A stretch of 64,000 nt of DNA from Frondihabitans australicus (lineage in GTDB: Bacteria > Actinomycetota > Actinomycetes > Actinomycetales > Microbacteriaceae): assembly GCF_003634555.1 (NCBI RefSeq), contig NZ_RBKS01000001.1:2790001-2854000 (forward strand), written 5' to 3'. Below the pieces are notes generated by a model. The model was not told where the DNA came from and did not search any database. It worked only from the letters and a program-made list of their open reading frames with translations. Positions 39,361 through 46,852 of this stretch are shown here, piece after piece; position 1 is the stretch's first letter; every line of letters begins with the position of its first letter. Position numbers and translations under genes: made by a program.

Positions 39361-40071
39361 TCAGACGGCGACCCGGCCTGGAAGATCGACGAGACTGCCG
39401 ATGCGGTGAGCGTCGGGCACGCCGACGACCGACGACGGGGCGACGAGCATGGAGGCGATGCCGGCGGCACGCGGCCCGTCGTAGTCGTTGGTCTTCGAAT
39501 CACCGACGAAGAGGCACTCCGACCGATCGACGCCCGCGGCGGCGAGGGCGGCCTCGTAGATCGCCGGGTGCGGCTTGCGCCAGCCGACGTCGAGGCTGGT
39601 GACGACCGCGTCGACGAGCCCGTCGACTCCGAGACCGCGAAGGGTGCGCTGGACGAGGTCGGACGCGTGGGTGTTCGACACGATCACGAGTCGCGCGTCG
39701 CTGCCGAGACGATCGAGGGCCTCGCCCATCCCCTCGATGGCCAGGATCCCGCGCCCCCAGTCGTCGAGGTACGCCTCGGCGCCCGCAACCGCCAGAGCCT
39801 CGGCCGGCTCGCGCCCGAGGAGCGTCCGAAACGCGACTCGCCCGACCTCGGCCATGGAATACTCGCGCATCGACACGGCGGTCTCGGCATCGAGATCGCC
39901 GAACGCGGCATCCCAGGTGGCGACGGCGGCATCGGCCGACACCTCGATGCCGTGCTCGCGGCAGAACGTCTCGGTCGTCGGCGTGGTGGTCGGCACCCGC
40001 GACGGGTCGTAGTCGACGAGGGTGCCGAAGAAATCGAGCAGGAGCACGCGAAAGCGCCCCGGCGAGGGCAT
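39361..40071 (-). CDS. HAD superfamily hydrolase
   Basis: A 236-residue HAD-type hydrolase. Motif I LLLDFFGTLVDYD is at residues 10-22 (the second acidic residue is replaced by Phe-Gly, as in haloacid dehalogenase-like members). Motif II is VIVSNTH, motif III the Lys in WRKPHPAIY, and motif IV FVGDSKTNDYDGPRAAG. A helical cap lies between motifs I and II. The substrate is unknown. Its ATG overlaps the stop of the RimB-like gene (TGATG), so the two are cotranscribed. Confidence 0.9.
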   Translation of the reverse strand: MPSPGRFRVLLLDFFGTLVDYDPSRVPTTTPTTETFCREHGIEVSADAAVATWDAAFGDLDAETAVSMREYSMAEVGRVAFRTLLGREPAEALAVAGAEAYLDDWGRGILAIEGMGEALDRLGSDARLVIVSNTHASDLVQRTLRGLGVDGLVDAVVTSLDVGWRKPHPAIYEAALAAAGVDRSECLFVGDSKTNDYDGPRAAGIASMLVAPSSVVGVPDAHRIGSLVDLPGRVAV

Positions 40072-40553
40072 CAGGCGCGACCGCGATTGCGGCGGCGGAC
40101 GTCGCGCGGTGCGCGGCCGCCCACGAACGAGCGGGCAGGATCGACGAGAAAGCCCTGCCGCAGGGCCTCGCGGCCGACCAGCATCCTGAAGCCCATCTGA
40201 TCGCGGTTGCTGAGTGTCGTCTCGGCGAGGACCGTCCGCCCGAGAAGGACGATCTCGGTCTGCACGACGAACCGCTCCTCCGTGTGACCCGACGACGAGC
40301 GGACGACTCGGCGGTCGTGGATGTCGCACTCGAGGGTGGCCTGGTCGGCGTCGGTGTCCTGCCAGGGGTGCACGGAGAACCGCACGCGGTCGCCGGGCAG
40401 CTCTTCGAGGTCGAAGGCGTGGAGGGCGCTCGACCTGGCGCCGGTGTCGAGTTTCACCTTGATCCAGCCGATGTCGATCTGGGGCAGGGCGGCCCACTCT
40501 CGCCAGCCCGCGATGAGGGGCGTGCGGCCGCTTCGGGACGGATCGTCGCTCAT
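40071..40553 (-). CDS. RimB-like / putative ATP-dependent zinc protease family protein
   Basis: A 160-residue protein with the aspartic-protease-like signature VKLDTGARSSALHAFDLEEL near residue 32 (Asp-Thr-Gly), and FRMLVGREAL near residue 123. It matches the small retropepsin-like family PF05618 often found with RimK ligases. In Pseudomonas the RimB member is reported to trim the glutamate tail that RimK adds to ribosomal protein S6. It is divergent from the RimK-type gene with only 17 bases between start codons, so a writer and eraser pair is likely. Confidence 0.8.
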   Translation of the reverse strand: MSDDPSRSGRTPLIAGWREWAALPQIDIGWIKVKLDTGARSSALHAFDLEELPGDRVRFSVHPWQDTDADQATLECDIHDRRVVRSSSGHTEERFVVQTEIVLLGRTVLAETTLSNRDQMGFRMLVGREALRQGFLVDPARSFVGGRAPRDVRRRNRGRA

Positions 40554-40570
40554 GCCCCTATCTTGGCAGG

Positions 40571-41815
40571 GTGAAACTCGCGATCCTGTCACGCGCACCG
40601 CAGGCGTACTCGACGAGGCGGCTCCGCGCCGCCGCGGTCGACAGGGGGCACGACGTCAAAGTGCTCAATACGCTGCGGTTCGCCATCGACCTGTCGGGCG
40701 AGCTGCCCGACCTCCAGTACCGAGGAAAGCTCCTCAGTGATTACGATGCGATCCTGCCCAGGATCGGCAACTCGATCACCTACTACGGCACGGCCGTGGT
40801 GCGCCAGTTCGAGCAGATGGACGTCTACACGCCGAACACGGCGAACGGCATCGTGAACTCGCGCGACAAGCTGCGGGCGAACCAGATCCTGTCGCGGCAC
40901 AACATCGGGATGCCGGCGACCGCGTTCGTCAACGGTCGGGCCGACGTGCGGATGGCGATCGAGCAGGTCGGCGGGGCTCCGGTCGTGATCAAGCTGCTCG
41001 AGGGCACGCAGGGCATCGGCGTGATCCTCGCGCCGGAGGCGAAGGTCGCCGAGTCGATCGTCGAGACCCTGCACTCGACGAAGCAGAACGTGCTGATCCA
41101 GAGCTTCATCTCGGAGTCGCGGGGCAAGGACATCCGGGCTCTCGTCGTCGGCGACAGGGTCGTCGCCGCGATGCGGCGCACCGCGTCGGGCGACGAGTTC
41201 CGGTCGAACGTGCACCGCGGCGGCACCGTCGAGAAGGTGTCGCTCTCGCCGGAGTACGAGCAGGCCGCGGTGCGGTCGGCGCAGATCATGGGGCTGCGGG
41301 TCGCCGGAGTCGACATGCTCGAGGGCAACGACGGGCCGCTCGTCATGGAGGTCAACTCCTCCCCCGGCCTCGAGGGCATCGAGCGGGCCACCGGGCTCGA
41401 CGTCGCCGGCGCGATCATCGACTACATCGCGAACCAGGTCGCGTTCCCCGAGATCGACGTGCGCCAGCGGCTGAGCGTGTCGACGGGGTACGGGGTCGCG
41501 GAGCTCCTGGTGCATGCCAATGCCGATCTCGTCGGGAAGACGATCAAGGAGACCGGGCTGTGGGACCGCGACATCACGGTGCTCACGCTGCACCGGGGCA
41601 CGACGGTGATCCCGAACCCGCGGTCGGGTGTCGCGCTGGAGCCGGGCGACCGGCTGCTGTGCTTCGGCAAGCTCGACGAGATGCGCTCGATGCTGCCGGA
41701 GAAGCGGCGCCGGCGCGCCAAGCTGCGGAAGCTGCCGGCCGAGGCGGTCGCGGAGCACTCGGAGACGGCTGCTGCTGCTGCCGCTGCCGCAGCTGCGTCC
41801 TCGTCCGACCGCTGA
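40571..41815 (+). CDS. rimK: RimK-type ATP-grasp ligase with C-terminal TrkA_C domain
   Basis: A 414-residue protein from a GTG at 40571; TATCTT ends 6 bases before it, so the mRNA may be leaderless. Residues 1-290 are RimK-like (KLAILSRAPQAYSTRRL, RGKDIRALVVGDRVVAAMRR, VAGVDMLEGNDGPLVMEVNS with SPGLEG), which adds glutamates to a protein C-terminus in the known cases. Residues about 300-380 match a TrkA_C/RCK-C ligand-binding domain (ELLVHANADLVGKTIKETGL and ALEPGDRLLCFGKLDEM). The tail has a run of about 11 alanines. The regulatory domain suggests control by a small ligand. Confidence 0.88.
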   Translation: MKLAILSRAPQAYSTRRLRAAAVDRGHDVKVLNTLRFAIDLSGELPDLQYRGKLLSDYDAILPRIGNSITYYGTAVVRQFEQMDVYTPNTANGIVNSRDKLRANQILSRHNIGMPATAFVNGRADVRMAIEQVGGAPVVIKLLEGTQGIGVILAPEAKVAESIVETLHSTKQNVLIQSFISESRGKDIRALVVGDRVVAAMRRTASGDEFRSNVHRGGTVEKVSLSPEYEQAAVRSAQIMGLRVAGVDMLEGNDGPLVMEVNSSPGLEGIERATGLDVAGAIIDYIANQVAFPEIDVRQRLSVSTGYGVAELLVHANADLVGKTIKETGLWDRDITVLTLHRGTTVIPNPRSGVALEPGDRLLCFGKLDEMRSMLPEKRRRRAKLRKLPAEAVAEHSETAAAAAAAAAASSSDR

Positions 41816-41822
41816 CGCAGAA

Positions 41823-41880
41823 AACCTCCGCCCGGCGAACGAACCGCCCCGAGGGGAGGTGCGTTCGCCGAACGGAGGTT
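41823..41880. terminator. Bidirectional terminator between rimK and flgE
   Basis: Outer arms AACCTCCG (41823-41830) and CGGAGGTT (41873-41880), inner arms GGCGAACG (41834-41841) and CGTTCGCC (41862-41869), and a further CCCC/GGGG stem at the top. It lies between the convergent rimK and flgE genes. Confidence 0.75.
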
Positions 41881-41903
41881 CGTGGCGGCGGCGGGCCGAG
41901 CGA

Positions 41904-43076
41904 CTAGCGCTTGAGGTCGATCAGCTCCTGCAGCACCGAGTCGGACGTCGTGATGATGCGGGCGTTCGCCTGGAAGCCGCGCTGGGCGACGATCAGGTTG
42001 GTGAACTCCTGCGACAGGTCGACGTTCGACATCTCGAGGGTGCCGCCGGCGAGCGAGCCGCGGCCGGGCGCGCCGGGGGTGCCGAGCGACACGGGGCCCG
42101 AGTTGCTCGAGGCGACGTAGCCGGACGACCCGACCTTCTCGAGACCGGCGGGGTTCGTGAAGGTGGCGAGGGCGATCTGGCCGAGGGCCTGCGTCTGGCC
42201 GTTCGAGAACGAGCCGATCAGCGTGCCGTCGTTCGAGATCGTGTAGCCGTTGAGCGTGCCGGCCTCGCGGCCGTCGACGTCCTGGATGGCGGCGGTGGAG
42301 AGCTGGGCGTAGCCGGTGACGCCGGAGAGGTCGGCGGTGATGCCGCCCACGGTGACCGACGAGGCCGCGGTCTGCTTGCCGTCGGTGAACGAGAGGGTCG
42401 TGGTGCCGGTGTTGCCCTGGCCGTCGTCGGCGGCGACGTCGTAGCCGGTCGCGGTCTTGGTGAAGTCGAGCGTGAAGGTGTGCTTCGTGCCCTGCTTGTC
42501 GTAGACGTCGACGTCGCGGGTGATGACGGTTCCGACAGCGGCGTCGCCGGGGAGGTTGCCGGCGACGGTCGCCTTCGAGGTGGCCTCGGCGGGCGAGGTC
42601 GCGCCGACGGGCAGCGTGATGTCGGTGAGGCCGCCGTTGCTGTTCACGGTGCCGTCGACGGCGGGGTACCCCTGGACGATCTTGCCGTCGGTGGTGGTGA
42701 GGCGTCCCTGCGAGTCGAAGTCGAAGGATCCTGCGCGGGTGTAGACGTTCTCGTTGCCCGAGCGCGTGACGAAGAAGCCGTCGCCCGAGATCATGAGGTC
42801 GGTCGCCTTGCCGGTCGACTGCGCCGAGCCCTGCGAGAAGTTCGTCGAGATGCCGGCGACCTGCACGCCGAGGCCGACCTGGGCGGGGTTCGTGCCGCCG
42901 AGGCCCTCCTGCGGGCCGCCGGCGCCGTGGGTGATCTGCGACAGGGTGTCCTCGAACACGGTCGACGACGACTTGAAGCCGACGGTGTTGACGTTGGCGA
43001 TGTTGTTGCCGGTGACGTCGAGCATGGTCTGGTGGGCGCGGAGGCCGGCGATGCCGGAGTAGAGCGAGCGGAGCAT
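41904..43076 (-). CDS. flgE: Flagellar hook protein FlgE
   Basis: A 390-residue hook protein. The N-terminal rod motif MLRSLYSGIAGLRAHQTMLD then VTGNNIANVNTVGFKSS is canonical, as is the C-terminal VDLSQEFTNLIVAQRGFQAN. Middle domain strands such as TRAGSFDFDSQGRL lie in between. No flgF or flgG follows, so it is the last gene of the flgB operon and closes with the terminator shared with rimK. Confidence 0.95.
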   Translation of the reverse strand: MLRSLYSGIAGLRAHQTMLDVTGNNIANVNTVGFKSSSTVFEDTLSQITHGAGGPQEGLGGTNPAQVGLGVQVAGISTNFSQGSAQSTGKATDLMISGDGFFVTRSGNENVYTRAGSFDFDSQGRLTTTDGKIVQGYPAVDGTVNSNGGLTDITLPVGATSPAEATSKATVAGNLPGDAAVGTVITRDVDVYDKQGTKHTFTLDFTKTATGYDVAADDGQGNTGTTTLSFTDGKQTAASSVTVGGITADLSGVTGYAQLSTAAIQDVDGREAGTLNGYTISNDGTLIGSFSNGQTQALGQIALATFTNPAGLEKVGSSGYVASSNSGPVSLGTPGAPGRGSLAGGTLEMSNVDLSQEFTNLIVAQRGFQANARIITTSDSVLQELIDLKR

Positions 43077-43132
43077 GGTGAGTGCCTTTCGGTGGAAGAA
43101 GGGTGACGTGTGTGAGGTGCTGGGGCGGCCGG

Positions 43133-43178
43133 GCGGGAGCTAGGCCGAGGTGCTGGCGGGCGCTAGGCCGAGGTGCCG
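43133..43178 (-). repeat. Tandem 23-base repeat over the flgD stop codon
   Basis: 43133-43155 and 43156-43178 match at 21 of 23 positions. Each copy contains ACCTCGGCCTAG, so the end of flgD and its stop are duplicated downstream. A recent slippage or duplication is likely. The 86-base flgD-flgE gap otherwise holds the flgE ribosome site. Confidence 0.6.
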
Positions 43179-43624
43179 GAGGTGCTGGATGACGCCGACG
43201 ACGAGTCGACGATCCCCGAGATGGAGTCGAGGGGGATGTCCTTGCCGCCGACGCTGACCGTCGGCACCGAGCCGGCGAACGAGACGGAGGCGGCGGTGCC
43301 CGAGACGTCCTTGCCGGTCGTGGAGTCGGTGTAGGTCACCTGCTTGCCGACGAGGTTCGCGGCCGAGATGCGCATCTGCAGCGAGAAGTTCTCGTTGCCG
43401 GTGGTCGTGTTGTTCGAGATGGACTCCATCATCGCCAGCTGCGTGGTCTGGCTGATCATGGCGTTGGTGTCCATCGGCGACGACGGGTCCTGGTTCTGCA
43501 GCTGGGTGACCATGAGCTGCATGAACATGTCGCTGTCCATCGTCTGTTTGGGGGCGGGGGTGGTCGCGCTGGTGGAGGCGGGCACGGTCGCTGTGACCGT
43601 GCCGGTGATTCCGTCGAGTGCCAT
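43163..43624 (-). CDS. flgD: Flagellar hook assembly protein FlgD (short form)
   Basis: A 153-residue hook cap protein. The conserved segment DSDMFMQLMVTQLQNQDPSS then PMDTNAMISQTTQLAMMESI is at residues 30-70. Only a small C-terminal beta domain follows (VGKQVTYTDSTTGKDVSGTA), so it lacks the Tudor/Fn3 extensions of enteric FlgD (about 230 residues). It scaffolds hook polymerisation. It follows fliK by 32 bases. Confidence 0.93.
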   Translation of the reverse strand: MALDGITGTVTATVPASTSATTPAPKQTMDSDMFMQLMVTQLQNQDPSSPMDTNAMISQTTQLAMMESISNNTTTGNENFSLQMRISAANLVGKQVTYTDSTTGKDVSGTAASVSFAGSVPTVSVGGKDIPLDSISGIVDSSSASSSTSGTSA

Positions 43625-43656
43625 AACAGTTCCTATCGGTCGCGGGCGGCTGCCCG

Positions 43657-45516
43657 TCAGGCCATCACGTCGATCGAGGTGGACGAGGTCGGGGTGACGC
43701 GGGTGGCGTCGGGGGCGGCAGGGCCCTCGGCGCGGCCGGCGAAGCCGTCGCGAGGGGTGTCGCCGCGGAAGCCGTGCGGGGTCGCCTGGCCCTGGGGGTT
43801 CTGGGGGGTGCCGTTCTGGCCTGCTCCTGCGCCCAGCTGGTTCTGGAGCGCCTGCTGGGCGCTGTTCTGCTGGCCCGAGCCCTGCTGGCCGCTCGGCTGG
43901 TTCTGACTCGAGACGTCGACGCTCGTCGACAGCCCCGTGCCCTGCAGGTCGCGGCGGAGGTCGGGCAGCACGGCGCGAACGGCCTCGCGGGAGGCGTCGG
44001 ACTGCGCGAAGAGCTCGACGTGCATGGTCTGGGCTCCGACGTGGGCGCGCACGGTGACCGGGCCGAGGGCCTCGGGCGAGACCTGCACGGTGATGACGTG
44101 CTCGCCGTGGCCGGCGGCGGCCAGCGTGAAGACGGGTCGCGTCAGCTGGGCGGCGAGAGGCTGCGGCTGGGGTGCGGGCGCCGCGGTCGTGGCGGCGGTG
44201 GCGCTGACGGGCGCAGGAGCAGCGGACTGCCCCGCCACCTGGGCTCCTGCCGCCGCGAAGGCCGCCGCGCTGGAGTCCGCGGCGGTCATCGCGACCTGCG
44301 TCGTGGCGCCCGTCGCGCCTGCGCCGGTGCCTCCCGCCGCACTCTGACCGTTGCCGGCCGAGGACGACGTGCTGCCGGAGTCGGCGGACCCGCCCCCGGC
44401 GCCACCGACTGCGGCGACGACGACCGGTGCCGCGTCGGTCGCGGACTGGGTGGTGACCGCAGGGGTGGCGGCCGCGACCGCCGCGCCCTTGCCTGTGCCC
44501 GCGCCCGTGTTCGGCAATTCAGGCTGCGCGTGCGCGCCGCCCGCCGACACGCCGCCGAGCCCCGGGGTCGTGCCGAGCAGAGCCTGAATTGCCGTGGGGG
44601 TCGACGCCGTGCCCGGCGTGCCGAGCCCGGCGGCCGGCGAGGCGGAACCGGCGGAACCGGCCGCGGCCGCCCCCTTCGGCAATTCAGGCTGCACGTGCGC
44701 GGCACCCGCCGACACGCCGCCGAGCCCCGGGGTCGTGCCGAGCAGAGCCTGAATTGCCGTAGAGGTGGACGCCGTGCCCGGCGTGCCGAGCCCGGCGGCC
44801 GGCGCGGCGGAGCCTGCGGGACCCGCGGAGCCGGCGGCACCGGCGGAAACCGCGGCGGCCCCCTTCGGCAATTCAGGCTGCGCGTGCGCGGCGGCCGCCG
44901 ACACGCCGGTGAGCCCGGCGGCGGCGACGAGAGGAACCTGAATTGCCGTGGCGGCGAGGCCGGCGGCGGCAGGAGCAGCCGAGGCGGCGCCGACCGAGGC
45001 AGCGGCGGCGAGCGACGCCTGCGTCGCGGGCGCCCCGGCGACGGCGTGCGGCATTTTAGGCTGCGGCTGCGCGGCGAGACCCGCGCCGAAGGCGAGGCCT
45101 GGCTGCTGGACGAGGGCGTCCTGAGTCACCGAGGACGACGCGGCCGAAGACGATGCTGCGGAGGACGACGCTGCGGAGGACGACGCGGCCGAAGCCCGGT
45201 GCCCGGCCGCTCGCGACTTCGGCTTCGCCTCGCGCGATTCCGCGACGTCACGCCGATCGCGCGAGCTGGAGCGCGTCGGACGATCGGCGGACGAGCGCGA
45301 CGGACGATCTGCCGCCGCACGATCCGCCGACGGGGCGCCCGCCGACGATGCCGGGCGGTCGAGCGTGGTGTCGCGCGGGGTCTGCACCTGCTCCTGCGCG
45401 TCCATCGCTTCACCGAACGACGCCGCCGACGCCGGCGACGAGTCGTCGTCACGGCCGGGGCGCTGCGCTTGCGAAGGCGCGAGGTCGGTGAGAGAGGTGG
45501 TGGTCACGGTGCTCAT
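43657..45516 (-). CDS. fliK: Flagellar hook-length control protein FliK with internal repeats
   Basis: A 619-residue FliK from the ATG at 45516, which overlaps the preceding stop as ATGA. Residues 1-130 are Ser/Arg/Ala-rich with four tandem ASSSA units. Residues 190-360 hold three long repeats containing AQPELPKG-type and GTPGTAST-type segments. The C-terminal conserved FliK core is about residues 470-560 (GEHVITVQVSPEALGPVTVR, then LRRDLQGTGLSTSVDV), followed by a Gln/Gly-rich tail. FliK acts as a molecular ruler and switches FlhB, so repeat number should affect hook length. Confidence 0.9.
   Translation of the reverse strand: MSTVTTTSLTDLAPSQAQRPGRDDDSSPASAASFGEAMDAQEQVQTPRDTTLDRPASSAGAPSADRAAADRPSRSSADRPTRSSSRDRRDVAESREAKPKSRAAGHRASAASSSAASSSAASSSAASSSVTQDALVQQPGLAFGAGLAAQPQPKMPHAVAGAPATQASLAAAASVGAASAAPAAAGLAATAIQVPLVAAAGLTGVSAAAAHAQPELPKGAAAVSAGAAGSAGPAGSAAPAAGLGTPGTASTSTAIQALLGTTPGLGGVSAGAAHVQPELPKGAAAAGSAGSASPAAGLGTPGTASTPTAIQALLGTTPGLGGVSAGGAHAQPELPNTGAGTGKGAAVAAATPAVTTQSATDAAPVVVAAVGGAGGGSADSGSTSSSAGNGQSAAGGTGAGATGATTQVAMTAADSSAAAFAAAGAQVAGQSAAPAPVSATAATTAAPAPQPQPLAAQLTRPVFTLAAAGHGEHVITVQVSPEALGPVTVRAHVGAQTMHVELFAQSDASREAVRAVLPDLRRDLQGTGLSTSVDVSSQNQPSGQQGSGQQNSAQQALQNQLGAGAGQNGTPQNPQGQATPHGFRGDTPRDGFAGRAEGPAAPDATRVTPTSSTSIDVMA
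44511..44930 (-). repeat. Three long in-frame repeats inside fliK
   Basis: TCGGCAATTCAGGCTGC begins at 44511, 44676 and 44865 (periods 165 and 189 bases), each followed by a GCCGACACGCC segment and, in two copies, a nearly identical stretch ending in CAGAGCCTGAATTGCCGT. The reading frame is kept. A separate 15-base repeat lies at about 45132-45191. Confidence 0.75.
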
Positions 45517-46400
45517 GCGGAGGCTCCGTTCGAGATCAGGCGCTGGAGGGCCGCCGTGAGGAGGTCGGACTGGGACGAGGTCGACGTCGAGCCGAGGCCC
45601 GAGCTGCCGAGGCCGGAGCCGGTGAGGCCGGAGAGCGCCGAGAGGAGCGACGCCGACGAGAGCGACGACGTGCCGGCGGAGCCCGCTGAGGCGCCGGAGC
45701 CGGAGCCGGTGCCCGACGGCACGATGCGGCGGATGGTGCCGATCTGCGACTCCGACAGCCACTCCTTGCGCAGCTTGACGTTCTCGCCCGGCTTCGGGGC
45801 CTCGAGGATCTGCCCGTTGCCGGCGTAGATCTGGATGTGGCCGGAGCCCTTCTCGACGATGAGGTCGCCGGGCTTCGCCTGGGCGAGCGAGGGCACCTCG
45901 ACGCCCATCTTCGCCTGGTCGGGCACGACGCGCGGCATGGTGATGCCGAGGTCTTTGAAGACGGTCTGGACGAGGCCCGAGCAGTCCATGCCCGAGGTCG
46001 TGGTGCCGCCGAAGACGTAGGGCACGCCGAGGTACTTCTTGGCGTCGGCGAGGACGTCGGCTCCGGTGACGCTCTTGTGCACGAGGCCGCCGACCGGGTT
46101 CGAGGCCGATGCCGACCCCGCCGCAGCGTCGATCGAGTCGCCCGAGCCGGTCGAACCCGTGCCCGCCAGCGCGGCCAGCTCTGCGGCCAGTGACGACGAC
46201 GACAGGGACGACGTGCCGTCGGTGCCGTCCGTGCCGTCGGACGTGCCGGCCGCGGCGAGCGCCGACGCGAAGTCGGCGGCCGTGGCGGCGTCGGAGGCGG
46301 TCGACGACGAGTCGGTCAACGACGGCAGCTGCCCGGACTGGATCTGGGCGATCGTGCTCTGGATCTCGCTGATGCGCGACATCACGTCGGAGACGCTCAC
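45513..46400 (-). CDS. NlpC/P60 cell-wall hydrolase in the flagellar operon
   Basis: A 295-residue protein from a GTG overlapping the fliJ stop (GTGA). The N-terminal third carries a helix MSRISEIQSTIAQIQSGQLP and a Ser/Ala-rich linker. The C-terminal NlpC/P60 domain is at about residues 115-230: YVFGGTTTSGMDCSGLVQ (catalytic Cys), GSGHIQIYAGNG (catalytic His) and ILEAPKPGENVKL. No signal peptide is visible, so it may be exported through the flagellar apparatus. It probably cuts peptidoglycan for rod growth, the task of FlgJ in enterics. Position between fliJ and fliK supports this. Confidence 0.85.
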   Translation of the reverse strand: MSVSDVMSRISEIQSTIAQIQSGQLPSLTDSSSTASDAATAADFASALAAAGTSDGTDGTDGTSSLSSSSLAAELAALAGTGSTGSGDSIDAAAGSASASNPVGGLVHKSVTGADVLADAKKYLGVPYVFGGTTTSGMDCSGLVQTVFKDLGITMPRVVPDQAKMGVEVPSLAQAKPGDLIVEKGSGHIQIYAGNGQILEAPKPGENVKLRKEWLSESQIGTIRRIVPSGTGSGSGASAGSAGTSSLSSASLLSALSGLTGSGLGSSGLGSTSTSSQSDLLTAALQRLISNGASA

Positions 46401-46852
46401 GAGGCACCCCCCTCGAGGGAAGGCGCAGGAGCCGACGACGGCCGCGAGTTCGCGATCTCGTCGAGGGCGATCTGCTCGACGCGCAGTTCCTCGGCGGCGG
46501 CGGCGACCCCGTGGCGCTCCTCGAGCTTCTCGAGGGCGATCGAACGGGCGCGGGCCTCGTTGTAGGCGGTCTGCGCGTCGGACGCGGCGGCCTCGTGCGC
46601 CGAGGCCATGGCGTCGAGCTCGGCGAGCATGCCGCGCGTCGAGGCGCGGGCCGCGGCGATGGCCGTGAGCGTGGCGGCGTCGGTGACGACGTCCTTCGAG
46701 CCGACGGCGGACTCCAGGATCCGCGTCGCTGCCGCACGGCGCTCGGCGACGTCGCGCACGCGCTGGTTCGCCAGCGAGAGCTCGGCCATGGCCTTCTGCT
46801 GCTGGGCGTGGCGCACGCGCAGGAGTCCGGCGAGCGAGAATGCGCGGGCCAT
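46397..46852 (-). CDS. fliJ: Flagellar export protein FliJ
   Basis: A 151-residue protein predicted to be almost entirely alpha-helical coiled coil (LLRVRHAQQQKAMAELSLAN then QRVRDVAERRAA). The start is the ATG at 46852, sharing a base with the fliI stop (TGATG). FliJ stimulates the FliI ATPase and escorts chaperones. The family is poorly conserved; the call rests on position, size and heptad pattern. Confidence 0.85.
   Translation of the reverse strand: MARAFSLAGLLRVRHAQQQKAMAELSLANQRVRDVAERRAAATRILESAVGSKDVVTDAATLTAIAAARASTRGMLAELDAMASAHEAAASDAQTAYNEARARSIALEKLEERHGVAAAAEELRVEQIALDEIANSRPSSAPAPSLEGGAS

Noticed and set aside
44511-44930. The fliK repeats as a CRISPR array.
   Set aside because: The repeats are long, in frame, uneven in period and code for a plausible protein.
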